A DNA stretch of 58,031 nt from Lachnospiraceae bacterium (GTDB taxonomy: Bacteria > Bacillota > Clostridia > Lachnospirales > Lachnospiraceae), in assembly GCA_016285265.1 (NCBI GenBank), contig JAEEQL010000004.1, forward strand, positions 1-58,031, given 5' to 3'. How positions within the stretch are numbered: position 1 is the stretch's first letter; the number at the start of each line of letters is the position of its first letter. Below the pieces are notes generated by a model. That model was not told where the DNA came from, ran no database searches, and was given only the letters and a program-made list of their open reading frames with translations. The position numbers and the translations under genes were made by a program. Shown one piece after another: positions 37,616-46,695 of the stretch.

Positions 37616-38398
37616 TTATCTGTAACCGACCTTTCTGAATCTCTGATATCTTGCTTCGATAAGATCATCGGTTTTCATCTGCATCAGCTTTTTGAATTCA
37701 TCCTTGAGGTTATCCGACAGCTCCTTCAGTTTTCCTTTTCTGCAGATACGGTCTATAAGACCGAGTTCAAGGAGCTTATCCGCGGTCAGGCAAAGTGCCT
37801 TCGCAGCTTCATCCGCTCTCGCGGTATCCTTCCAGAGGATATTCGCACAGCTCTCCGGAGAAACCACGCTGAAATATGCATCCTCCGTCATCCATATCCT
37901 GTCGGAATGACAAAGTGCCAGTGCGCCTCCGCTTCCGCCTTCCCCGATCACAACGGAGATGATGGGAGTTTTCAGGTCAGACATCTCTGCCAGGTTATCG
38001 GCTATCGCTTTTCCCTGTCCGCGTTCCTCAGCATCCACCCCGCAGAAAGCACCTGCCGTATCGACAAAGCACAGTACCGGACGGGAGAACTTCTCAGCCT
38101 GTTTCATAAGTCTTAATGCCTTACGGTATCCTTCGGGATGTGCACTTCCGAAATTCCTGAATATCCTCTCCTCGGTGTTTTTTCCTTTTTCGATACCTAT
38201 TACCGTAACGGGCATATCGCCCAGATAACCGATCCCTGCGATGATCGCTTTGTCGTCACCGTACAGTCTGTCTCCGTGCAGCTCGGTGAAGTCATCTATG
38301 AGTGCACTGATGAGATCGACCGCTGTGAGTCTTTTCTCGCTCCTTGCACCGAGCACAGTGGAATAATCTTCATTTGTCCTGACGGTAGTTTTGTTCAT
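37616..38398 (-). CDS. accA: Acetyl-CoA carboxylase carboxyltransferase subunit alpha
   Basis: DFTELHGDRLYGDDKAIIAGIG, NFGSAHPEGYRKALRLM, GEGGSGGALAL. Confidence 0.95.
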   Translation of the reverse strand: MNKTTVRTNEDYSTVLGARSEKRLTAVDLISALIDDFTELHGDRLYGDDKAIIAGIGYLGDMPVTVIGIEKGKNTEERIFRNFGSAHPEGYRKALRLMKQAEKFSRPVLCFVDTAGAFCGVDAEERGQGKAIADNLAEMSDLKTPIISVVIGEGGSGGALALCHSDRIWMTEDAYFSVVSPESCANILWKDTARADEAAKALCLTADKLLELGLIDRICRKGKLKELSDNLKDEFKKLMQMKTDDLIEARYQRFRKVGYR

Positions 38399-38416
38399 AA
38401 GCTTTACGTAAATTAT

Positions 38417-39250
38417 TTACATCCCATGCATCTTAAGCAGCCCGGCGATCATTTTTTTCTGTTCGCATCTCGGAACTATGGCATCGATAAATCCGCATTC
38501 AAGAACTCTCTCCGCTCTCTGGAAATCCTTGGGAAGAGTTTTGCCGAGACTTTTTTCGATGACTCTCGGTCCCGCAAATCCTATCCTTGCTCCGGGCTCC
38601 GCAAGTGTGATATCACCGAGCATTGCGAAGCTTGCATCAACTCCTCCCGTTGTAGGATTCGTAAGAAGCACAATATATAAATTGCCGGCATTGGAGTGAC
38701 GTTTTACCGCAGCGGACACCTTGGACATCTGCATAAGGGATATCATTCCCTCCTGCATTCTTGCACCTCCGGACACCGTTATTCCGAGTACCGGAAGATG
38801 TCTTACTGTCGCGTATTCAAAGAGCCTCGTTATCTTCTCACCGACCACGGCGCCCATGGAACCCATCATAAAATTTGAATCCATGGAAAAAAGACATATT
38901 CTGTGCCCTTCTATCTCTCCCTCGCCACAGATGACACCTTCCGTCTCCCTGCTTTTTTCAGCGGCGGCTCTGAGCTTATCGTCATATTCCGGAAAGCCGA
39001 GAATGTTTTTGGAAGAAAGCTCCCTGTCGGTTTCGATAAAGCTTCTTCTGTCAGTGAGCATCAGTATCCTTCTTCTCGCCCTGACCTGGAAATAATGACC
39101 GCATTCCGGACAGACAAAATGATTGTTCCTGATCCTTGATACGGCGATCCGCTTTTTGCATTTCTTACATACGATCTTTCTTGCGCTGCTTTTTCCGTCC
39201 GCGGATTCAAGATCGTTATTTGCTTTTAGAAATAATCTCTTCAGATCCAT
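38417..39250 (-). CDS. accD: Acetyl-CoA carboxylase carboxyltransferase subunit beta
   Basis: C4 zinc ribbon CKKCKKR...CPECG; MGSMGAVVGEKITRL; SGGARMQEGMISLMQM. Confidence 0.95.
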   Translation of the reverse strand: MDLKRLFLKANNDLESADGKSSARKIVCKKCKKRIAVSRIRNNHFVCPECGHYFQVRARRRILMLTDRRSFIETDRELSSKNILGFPEYDDKLRAAAEKSRETEGVICGEGEIEGHRICLFSMDSNFMMGSMGAVVGEKITRLFEYATVRHLPVLGITVSGGARMQEGMISLMQMSKVSAAVKRHSNAGNLYIVLLTNPTTGGVDASFAMLGDITLAEPGARIGFAGPRVIEKSLGKTLPKDFQRAERVLECGFIDAIVPRCEQKKMIAGLLKMHGM

Positions 39251-40579
39251 TTAAAGAACCTTTTCACATATTCCCGCATCATATGTTCCGAGCGCGAACC
39301 TTACATCCTCAAGGAATCTCATGTGCATCTCCCTGTTATTGTCCACACCGACGAGAACAAATTCCGACAGTGCACTCTTCATCTTACGTATCGCACCGTC
39401 CCTCGTATCCGCACATACGACGAGCTTTCCGAGCATCGAATCATAAAAAGGAGTGATCTCAAAATTCTGATAAAGTGCGGAATCAAATCTCACATCAACT
39501 CCGCCCGGAATATGAAGAAGCTCAACCTTTCCGACCGCAGGTGACATGTCACCCGGGTGTTCGGCACAGATCCTGCATTCGATCGCATGACGACCGGTGT
39601 TTATATCCTCCTGCGTAAATGGGACAGGTATCCCCGCAGCTGTTCTTATCTGCCACTCCACGATATCAATGCCACAGACCATCTCCGTTACGGAATGTTC
39701 AACCTGCAGCCTTGTATTCATCTCAAGAAAATAATATTCTTCGCCCTTGACAAGAAACTCTGCGGTTCCAACGGTCACATATCCGACTCCCGATGCAAGC
39801 TTCTTCGCGGATTCATACATCCTCGTTCTTACGTTATCGCTCAGTACCGGTGCGGGACATTCCTCGATAAGCTTCTGGTTTCTTCTCTGAACGGAACAAT
39901 CCCTGTCCCCGAGAATTATTACGTGCCCTTCCTTATCTGCAAGTATCTGCACCTCGACATGCTTTACATGCTCGAGATATTTTTCCATGAAGATCCCGTC
40001 GTCACCGAATGAACTTTCCGCTTCTTTCTTCACCTCGGAAAAAGCTCCTTCCAGTTCATCCTTTTCCCTTACGATACGGATGCCCTTTCCTCCGCCTCCG
40101 GCCCTTGCCTTTAAGATCACGGGATAGCCTATCCTCTCCGCGTATTCCGTAACTTCATCCATCGAATCAAGTATTTCGCTTCCGGGAATGACCGGAACTC
40201 CGTTTGCTGTAGCAATGCTCCTTGCGGTCTCCTTCTGTCCCATCTTCTCCATTACCGAAGAGGAAGGTCCGATAAAAACAATTCCTTCTTCCTCACAGGC
40301 TTTCGCAAAAGACGCGTTTTCAGAAAGCATTCCGTATCCCGGATGTACGGCCTCGGATCCGGTTTCCTTGGCGATCGTGATAAGAGCGCTTATGTTAAGA
40401 TAGCTGTCCCTTGCAAGAGGGCCGCCTATGCAATAGCTTTCATCGGCCATATTCACATGCAGGGCATCTTTATCGGCTTCGGAATAAACCGCAACCGTCT
40501 CTATTCCCATTTCCTTACATGCCCTGATCACACGTACCGCAACTTCACCGCGGTTTGCTATGAGGATCCTGGAAAACAT
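39251..40579 (-). CDS. accC: Acetyl-CoA carboxylase biotin carboxylase subunit
   Basis: FSRILIANRGEVAVRVIRACKEMGIETVAVYSEAD; RDCSVQRRNQKLIEE. Confidence 0.96.
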   Translation of the reverse strand: MFSRILIANRGEVAVRVIRACKEMGIETVAVYSEADKDALHVNMADESYCIGGPLARDSYLNISALITIAKETGSEAVHPGYGMLSENASFAKACEEEGIVFIGPSSSVMEKMGQKETARSIATANGVPVIPGSEILDSMDEVTEYAERIGYPVILKARAGGGGKGIRIVREKDELEGAFSEVKKEAESSFGDDGIFMEKYLEHVKHVEVQILADKEGHVIILGDRDCSVQRRNQKLIEECPAPVLSDNVRTRMYESAKKLASGVGYVTVGTAEFLVKGEEYYFLEMNTRLQVEHSVTEMVCGIDIVEWQIRTAAGIPVPFTQEDINTGRHAIECRICAEHPGDMSPAVGKVELLHIPGGVDVRFDSALYQNFEITPFYDSMLGKLVVCADTRDGAIRKMKSALSEFVLVGVDNNREMHMRFLEDVRFALGTYDAGICEKVL

Positions 40580-40583
40580 ACCG

Positions 40584-41009
40584 TCATTCCTTTCCGCCCA
40601 TAAGGGCAAATGAAAAATCACCGCCCATACATCTCTTTCCGTCCACGCTCACTTCTCCGTGAAGAAGATACAGCGGGTGACATCCGTTCAGGATCTTCGT
40701 ATCGATCTTTACAAGATCTCCCGGTTTGATCATATTTCTGAAACGGATCTTATCGAGTCCCGTATATACGGGTGTAACACCGGCTTTCATCCTGTCCTTG
40801 AAAAGAACGCATGCCGACTGCGCCATCATCTCGCACTGTATCACTCCCGGAACTATCGGATTGCCGGGGAAATGACCCTGCAGGAAAAACTCATCTCCGC
40901 GGACCCTGTAATAGGCCGTAGCACTTCCGTCTTCATTCAGCTCCGCTTCATCCACGAGCAGCATCGGTTCGCGGTGCGGAAGTATCTGTTTTATCTCTTC
41001 ACGATTCAT
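40584..41009 (-). CDS. fabZ: 3-hydroxyacyl-ACP dehydratase FabZ
   Basis: ILPHREPMLLVDE; GHFPGNPIVPGVIQCEMMAQ. Confidence 0.95.
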   Translation of the reverse strand: MNREEIKQILPHREPMLLVDEAELNEDGSATAYYRVRGDEFFLQGHFPGNPIVPGVIQCEMMAQSACVLFKDRMKAGVTPVYTGLDKIRFRNMIKPGDLVKIDTKILNGCHPLYLLHGEVSVDGKRCMGGDFSFALMGGKE

Positions 41010-41076
41010 GAATTATCGCTCTCTTACGATCCTTATCTTTTATGCTTTCTTATCGTTTGTATTTTTATATGATCGT

Positions 41077-41532
41077 TTAACCGATCATAAAAAGCGTCTG
41101 GTGATATTCAACAAGTGCTCCGTTCTCCGCAGACACTTTGATCACTTTTCCGGAGACAGGTGACTTTACTTCATTCATCATTTTCATCGCCTCGATGGTG
41201 CAGAGAACGTCACCCTTCTCAACGGCATCTCCTTCTTTGACCGGAGTTTCGTTTGCATAGAACACTCCGAGTATCGGCGCCTTCACTTCCGTTCCGCTGA
41301 TGGCGGCGTCCTCACTTGATGCATCCGTATCACTGCCGCTTTTTTCTTTCACATCTTCGAAAGCTTCTTCCCTTTCCGGCTGAGGCTTCTTTACACCTGT
41401 ATATGCGGAGGTTTCACCCGGGACAATCTTTATCTCTTTTTTCAATGTGAGCTTAAGATCTTTTTCCTCAACCGAAAGTTCCGTCAGTCCGAGCCTTTCG
41501 AAAAGATCTCCGTATTCTTTTATAGAGCCCAT
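41077..41532 (-). CDS. accB: Acetyl-CoA carboxylase biotin carboxyl carrier protein
   Basis: Biotinylation motif CTIEAMKMMNEVKSPVSG. Confidence 0.95.
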   Translation of the reverse strand: MGSIKEYGDLFERLGLTELSVEEKDLKLTLKKEIKIVPGETSAYTGVKKPQPEREEAFEDVKEKSGSDTDASSEDAAISGTEVKAPILGVFYANETPVKEGDAVEKGDVLCTIEAMKMMNEVKSPVSGKVIKVSAENGALVEYHQTLFMIG

Positions 41533-41546
41533 CTTCCGCCTTCCTT

Positions 41547-42779
41547 TCAGATCCTCTTAAGCGCGATGACGGCATTATGTCCGCCGAATCCGAGAGAAGA
41601 ACTTATCGCATATTTCACATCAGTCTTAACAGCAGTATTCGGAGTATAATCAAGATCGCATTCATCATCTTTTTCCCTGTAATTAATCGTGGGAGGAATG
41701 ATGCCGTCCTTCAGTGCAAGTGCCGAGGCGATCGCCTCTACCGCACCCGTCGCCCCCATCATATGTCCGGTCATTGATTTGGTTGAACTGATGTGAAGGT
41801 CATATGCTTTCTCTCCGAACACCTTCTTAAGTGCCTTGGTCTCCATTGCATCATTTAAATGGGTTCCGGTTCCGTGGGCATTCACATATATATCATCACC
41901 GGGTTCTATTCCCGCTTCCTCACATACGGATTTGATCGCCCTGACCGCTCCGTCGCCCTCGGGATCGGGGGCAGTTATGTGATACGCATCGGAGGTATTC
42001 GAATATCCGACCACCTCCGCGATGATCTCAGCACCACGTGCCTTTGCATGCTCATACTCTTCCAGCATAAGGACTCCCGCGCCTTCGCCCATTACAAAGC
42101 CTCCCCTTCTCTTGTCAAAAGGAAGACTTCCTTCGCTCGGTTCATCGGACAGATTCAGAGCCTGACAGTTTATGAAGCCTGCCATCGCAAGTTCGTTTAT
42201 CGATGCCTCACTTCCGCCGGCAAGGATCGCATCCGCGTATCCGTGCTTTATGGTCCTGTACGCTTCGCCTATACAATGGGTTGATGTTGCACATGCAGTT
42301 ACGATGGGGAGTGTGGGTCCTTTCGCACCGAATCTGATGGACACGGATCCCGATGCCATGTTCGATATCATCATCGGAACAAAGAAAGGTGAAACCATCT
42401 CGGGTCCTTTTTCATCAAGCTTTCTTGTTTCCCTGAGAGTTGAGGATATGCCTCCGATCCCGGAACCGATGTAAACGCCGAAGCGTTCCTTATCGAGATT
42501 GCTTTCAAGAATCCCGCTCTTTTCGACTGCCTGCTTTGATGCCGCCATCGCATACTGCATATACAGATCGGATTTTCTTATCTCCTGAACCGTGTCATAA
42601 ACTTTCTTGGGATCGAAAGCCTTAACCTCAGCATCAAGATTTACTTTCAGTCCCGAGGCATCAAATCTCTTTATCCTGTCGATACCGCATACACCGTTCG
42701 TTATATTCTTCCAAAATGTTTCGATATCATTTCCGACGGGAGATACGACTCCCATTCCGGTGATTACAACTCTACACAT
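41547..42779 (-). CDS. fabF: Beta-ketoacyl-ACP synthase II
   Basis: RVVITGMGVVSPVGNDIETFW; TACATSTHCIGEAYR; NAHGTGTHLND; SSSLGFGGHNA. Confidence 0.96.
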   Translation of the reverse strand: MCRVVITGMGVVSPVGNDIETFWKNITNGVCGIDRIKRFDASGLKVNLDAEVKAFDPKKVYDTVQEIRKSDLYMQYAMAASKQAVEKSGILESNLDKERFGVYIGSGIGGISSTLRETRKLDEKGPEMVSPFFVPMMISNMASGSVSIRFGAKGPTLPIVTACATSTHCIGEAYRTIKHGYADAILAGGSEASINELAMAGFINCQALNLSDEPSEGSLPFDKRRGGFVMGEGAGVLMLEEYEHAKARGAEIIAEVVGYSNTSDAYHITAPDPEGDGAVRAIKSVCEEAGIEPGDDIYVNAHGTGTHLNDAMETKALKKVFGEKAYDLHISSTKSMTGHMMGATGAVEAIASALALKDGIIPPTINYREKDDECDLDYTPNTAVKTDVKYAISSSLGFGGHNAVIALKRI

Positions 42780-43512
42780 ACATTCCTCCGTCAACCTTTA
42801 TGACCTCACCGGTTATATACCTCGAGCCCTCACCTGCGAGGAAAAGTGCAAGTTCCGCAACATCCTCCGGCTTGCCGAGTGTTCCGAGCGGGATCGCTGC
42901 GGTAATTGCTTTTGCATATTCTTCGCCGAGCGAACCTGTCATGTCCGTTTCGATATAACCGGGTGCTATGGCGTTACATCTTATCTTCCTGCTTCCGTAT
43001 TCCTTGGCCACGGTCTTCGTAAATCCGATGATGCCGGCTTTGGATGCCGCATAATTCGCCTGACCTTTATTTCCCATCAGACCGACAACGGAACTGATAT
43101 TGATGATGTTTCCACTTCGCTGTTTTACAAAGCTTCTGATAAAAGCTTTGGTCATATAGATGGTTCCCTTAAGGTTTACATCAATGACATCATCTATATC
43201 CGAATCCTTTAATGCCGGAAGAAGATTATCCCTTGTGATACCGGCATTGTTGACGAGAATGTCAGTATGTCCGAAATCCGCAAGGATCTCCTCCGATACA
43301 TCCGCTACATCCTTCGAATTGCTTATGTCGCAGATATAGAATCTGACTTTTCTTCCGGTCTTCTCCAGAGCGCTCATTGTTTCCTTTGCGGCATCCGAAT
43401 CGCTCGTTGCGATGAGGGCAATATCCGCTCCGCAGGATGCAAATTTCTCAGCAATGGCTCTTCCTATTCCTCTTGTTCCGCCCGTTATGACGGCAACCTT
43501 TCCATCAAGCAT
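42772..43512 (-). CDS. fabG: 3-oxoacyl-ACP reductase FabG
   Basis: LDGKVAVITGGTRGIGRAIA; NNAGITRDNLL; QANYAASKAGIIGFTK. Confidence 0.95.
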   Translation of the reverse strand: MLDGKVAVITGGTRGIGRAIAEKFASCGADIALIATSDSDAAKETMSALEKTGRKVRFYICDISNSKDVADVSEEILADFGHTDILVNNAGITRDNLLPALKDSDIDDVIDVNLKGTIYMTKAFIRSFVKQRSGNIINISSVVGLMGNKGQANYAASKAGIIGFTKTVAKEYGSRKIRCNAIAPGYIETDMTGSLGEEYAKAITAAIPLGTLGKPEDVAELALFLAGEGSRYITGEVIKVDGGMYV

Positions 43513-44434
43513 ATTTAAGTGCCTCCAAAGCAGTTCCCAGAGTTTCCGTGTCACTTACATTAAATATCTTTGCCCCGGGACAGGTTCTCTTTACAAATCC
43601 CGAAAGAACATTTCCGGGTCCGCATTCTATGAAGGTATCCGCACCTGCACCGGCCATATTGCGGAGAGTATCCTCCCATCTGACGCTGTTTGATATCTGT
43701 CCCGAGATAAGATCGATTATCTCTCCTTTTTCCTTCGGATAAACTGATGCTGCTTTGTTCGAGTAGATATCCGTGTCGGAACTTTTGATAAAATATCCTC
43801 CGCCTTTAAGTTCATCCCTGAGACTGTTTGAAGCGGACTTCATATACGGCGTGTGGAAAGGACCGCTTACGGCAAGCGATATGCATCTTACTTTTTTGAG
43901 AGACAGTGCGATCTGAAGCTCCGATATCTTATCTGCCGCACCGGAAACAACGATCTGTCCGGGGCAGTTATAATTGACGGGATACACACCGATCTCTTCA
44001 CACATCTCTTCAAGCTCACCCGCATCCATTCTCAGGACAGCAAGCATTCCGCCGTCTATTCTCCTTGCTGCCTCATCCATAAGGAGGCCTCTCTTGATGA
44101 CCAGCCTGAATGCCGACATCTCATCCATGATCCCGCTGAGTGCAAGTCCCGCAACCTCTCCGAGCGAAAATCCGGCGATCATATCCGGTGCCACACCGTT
44201 TTCCCTGAGAGAAAGAGCCGCGGCAAGATCGGCCAGAAAAAGGCATGGCTGTGTGTTTGATGTGCGCTTTAATTCCTCATCGCTCCCTTCGAACATCTGC
44301 CTGAGTGTTCCGGGCCGGATCTTTTCCGCTTCATCAAAAACCTCACGTACGGCCTTGCTGCTTTCATATAATTCTCTTCCCATGCCGGGATGCTGGCTTC
44401 CCTGTCCCGCAAGTAAAAATGCTGTCTTTCCCAT
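43505..44434 (-). CDS. fabD: Malonyl-CoA:ACP transacylase
   Basis: TAFLLAGQGSQHPGMGREL; GFSLGEVAGLALSG. Confidence 0.95.
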   Translation of the reverse strand: MGKTAFLLAGQGSQHPGMGRELYESSKAVREVFDEAEKIRPGTLRQMFEGSDEELKRTSNTQPCLFLADLAAALSLRENGVAPDMIAGFSLGEVAGLALSGIMDEMSAFRLVIKRGLLMDEAARRIDGGMLAVLRMDAGELEEMCEEIGVYPVNYNCPGQIVVSGAADKISELQIALSLKKVRCISLAVSGPFHTPYMKSASNSLRDELKGGGYFIKSSDTDIYSNKAASVYPKEKGEIIDLISGQISNSVRWEDTLRNMAGAGADTFIECGPGNVLSGFVKRTCPGAKIFNVSDTETLGTALEALKYA

Positions 44435-44457
44435 TTATGTCTTTTCCTGTTTCCGGG

Positions 44458-45390
44458 TCATTCTTTTCCCATTAATCTATATGCATCCCTGCAGATGCCC
44501 GTGATTATCTCTTCGCAGGTTCCTTCACTGTTAACGAGACCCGCGATCTGTCCGCACATACAGGATCCGTTCCTTACATCCCCTTCTATCGCAGCTCTTC
44601 GGAGTGCGCCTGCACCGAGCTTTTCCAGATCCTCCGGTTTTGTGTTCGGATCCTTCTCCAGTTTGTCAAACTCCCTGCTCATACGGTTCTTGAGAGCGCG
44701 GACCGGATGTCCCAGAGTTTTTCCGGTAACTATTGTGTCGCGGTCTTTTGCCGAGAGAACTTTTTCCTTGTAATTTTCGTGAACACCGCATTCCTTGGCT
44801 GTAAGGAATCTTGTACCCATCTGAACGGCCGAAGCTCCGAGCATGAATGCGGCTGCCATTCCTCTTCCGTCCGCGATTCCTCCCGCAGCGATCACGGGAA
44901 TGTTAACCGCATCGGCAACCTGGGGAACCAATGCCATTGTTGTGGTCTCACCGACATGTCCTCCCGATTCACAGCCTTCGGCTATGACAGCGGAAGCACC
45001 CATGTCCTCGACCATTTTCGCAAGTGCAACACTTGCAACGACGCAGATCACCTTAACACCGGCGTCCTTAAGCTTTTCCATATACTTGGCAGGATTTCCC
45101 GCGCCTGTCGTTACGACCGATATCTTCTCTTCGCATACGACATCGACCGCTTCATCTATATACGGGCTCATGAGCATAAGATTCACACCGAACACCTTGT
45201 CCGTAAGTTTTCTCGCTTCATGTATCTGGGCGCGCAGCTGTTCTCCGTTTGAGTTCATTGCCGCGATAAGTCCGAGGCCTCCCGCTTCGGACACAGCCGA
45301 TGCCAGCTTTGCATCCGCTATCCATGCCATTCCGCCCTGAAATACCGGATATCTTATTCCGAGCATTTCGCAAACCGGATTCTTTTCCAT
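44458..45390 (-). CDS. fabK: Enoyl-ACP reductase FabK (FMN-dependent)
   Basis: LGIRYPVFQGGMAWIADAKLASAVSEAGGLGLIAA; EGCESGGHVGE. Confidence 0.93.
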   Translation of the reverse strand: MEKNPVCEMLGIRYPVFQGGMAWIADAKLASAVSEAGGLGLIAAMNSNGEQLRAQIHEARKLTDKVFGVNLMLMSPYIDEAVDVVCEEKISVVTTGAGNPAKYMEKLKDAGVKVICVVASVALAKMVEDMGASAVIAEGCESGGHVGETTTMALVPQVADAVNIPVIAAGGIADGRGMAAAFMLGASAVQMGTRFLTAKECGVHENYKEKVLSAKDRDTIVTGKTLGHPVRALKNRMSREFDKLEKDPNTKPEDLEKLGAGALRRAAIEGDVRNGSCMCGQIAGLVNSEGTCEEIITGICRDAYRLMGKE

Positions 45391-45409
45391 CTCTTCTCCT
45401 TATGTCAGG

Positions 45410-45631
45410 TCACTGCTTCTCGATATACTCGGCAAGTTTCTCGATGGAAGTGATATCCTGTGAAAGCTCGATCTTGCAGTCAAGCTCCTCCTGAAGCTGC
45501 ATAACAAGCTCCATGATGTCGAGTGAATCCAGTCCGATCTCTGCGAAGGTATCGGTAGCCTTGAACTCGGATTCGTCCTTGTCAAGGTAGCCTGCGATAA
45601 CACGGATGATGGTTTCGGTAACGTTTTTCAT
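45410..45631 (-). CDS. acpP: Acyl carrier protein
   Basis: Phosphopantetheine site IGLDSLDIMELVMQLQEE. Confidence 0.95.
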   Translation of the reverse strand: MKNVTETIIRVIAGYLDKDESEFKATDTFAEIGLDSLDIMELVMQLQEELDCKIELSQDITSIEKLAEYIEKQ

Positions 45632-45678
45632 TCTCTTTTCTCCTTAATCCCTTTACGGGTACATTGATTCTCGCATCA

Positions 45679-45709
45679 AGGATATACTTGGGGGTAACTC
45701 CCAAGTCAA
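45679..45709 (-). promoter_or_regulatory. Promoter/operator of the fatty acid synthesis operon
   Basis: Minus strand TTGACT (45704-45709) followed by dyad ACTTGGGGGTAACTCCCAAGT (45686-45706), then TATATC (N17) or TATCCT (N19). Confidence 0.75.
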
Positions 45710-45795
45710 TAAAAATTTCATAAACCTGATTCTTCGCTGTCTAAGTACATTTCAGTGTTAAGGCTGGTCATATATTTCCCGAAAGATAATAAAAA

Positions 45796-45817
45796 ACCTT
45801 GGGGTTAACCCCAAGGT
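45796..45817. promoter_or_regulatory. 22-bp perfect palindrome in the merR promoter
   Basis: ACCTTGGGGTTAACCCCAAGGT, 16 bp before the merR ATG. Confidence 0.85.
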
Positions 45818-45833
45818 GTGATAAGATACCTGT

Positions 45834-46682
45834 ATGAACAAAAATAATAAAGACAATCCCGCAAACCGGGAATATACATTACGGGTCTCGGACTTTGCGA
45901 GCCTGTGCGGCACCACAAGAGATACTCTCAGATATTACTATGAACAGGATATCCTTGTTCCGTGGACGGATCCCGCTAACGGATATCATTATTATTCCGC
46001 GGCCCATATAAGCTCATTCTTTTTCATAACAACGCTGAGGCAATCGGGATGTTCAATAGAAGAGATCCGCGAAATAATCCATAATCTCTCAAGAAGCGGA
46101 ATAGAGGATCTTGCCCATTCCAAGATCCGTGAAATGGAAAGAGAAGCATATCTTATAACCAAGAAGATCTCGGCTCTAAAGCTTGGAATGTGGATACTGG
46201 GAAAATACAATTCCCACAAACCCGGAACGCCCTTCGTTGACATGATACCTCCGATGAGCGTATATAAAAGTCCCATTGCCGAGAAGGACTCTTCCTTCCA
46301 CGCTGCAGATATAGCCGGTGAACTGTCATGGCATCTTGCCAGAACAACCGAAGATGATTCGTTACCTGTATTCCCTGCCGGTGTCACCATCGATTACGAT
46401 GACCTGGTGGCGGGAAAGTATGTGTACAACAATATAATCAGTCTGTCGTTTCTGCCCGCAGACAATATAGGTACCTTCCCTGTTCCGGGAAGCAAGGCGG
46501 TGCTGTGTTATCACGACAACAATTCACCGGACATCGAAAGATCCTATCGCAAGATGCTGTCGCTTATCACTCGCAATAACCTTAAGCCTATCTCAGACCT
46601 GTACTCCATAAGCCTGTTCAATCTCTATGACAACAGCAGGAACCATACCTACTTCAAGTATCTGTTCATATGTGTTGAATAA
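45834..46682 (+). CDS. MerR family transcriptional regulator with C-terminal putative effector-binding domain
   Basis: YTLRVSDFASLCGTTRDTLRYYYEQDILVPWTDPANGYHYYSAAHIS. Confidence 0.9.
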   Translation: MNKNNKDNPANREYTLRVSDFASLCGTTRDTLRYYYEQDILVPWTDPANGYHYYSAAHISSFFFITTLRQSGCSIEEIREIIHNLSRSGIEDLAHSKIREMEREAYLITKKISALKLGMWILGKYNSHKPGTPFVDMIPPMSVYKSPIAEKDSSFHAADIAGELSWHLARTTEDDSLPVFPAGVTIDYDDLVAGKYVYNNIISLSFLPADNIGTFPVPGSKAVLCYHDNNSPDIERSYRKMLSLITRNNLKPISDLYSISLFNLYDNSRNHTYFKYLFICVE

Positions 46683-46695
46683 AAAGTGCTGTGTA

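Noticed and set aside
45796-45817. Reading the 22-bp merR palindrome as a minus-strand terminator (it is followed by T6 on that strand)
   Set aside because: Stem has no proper loop and the same motif recurs at the fab promoter, so an operator is the better explanation.
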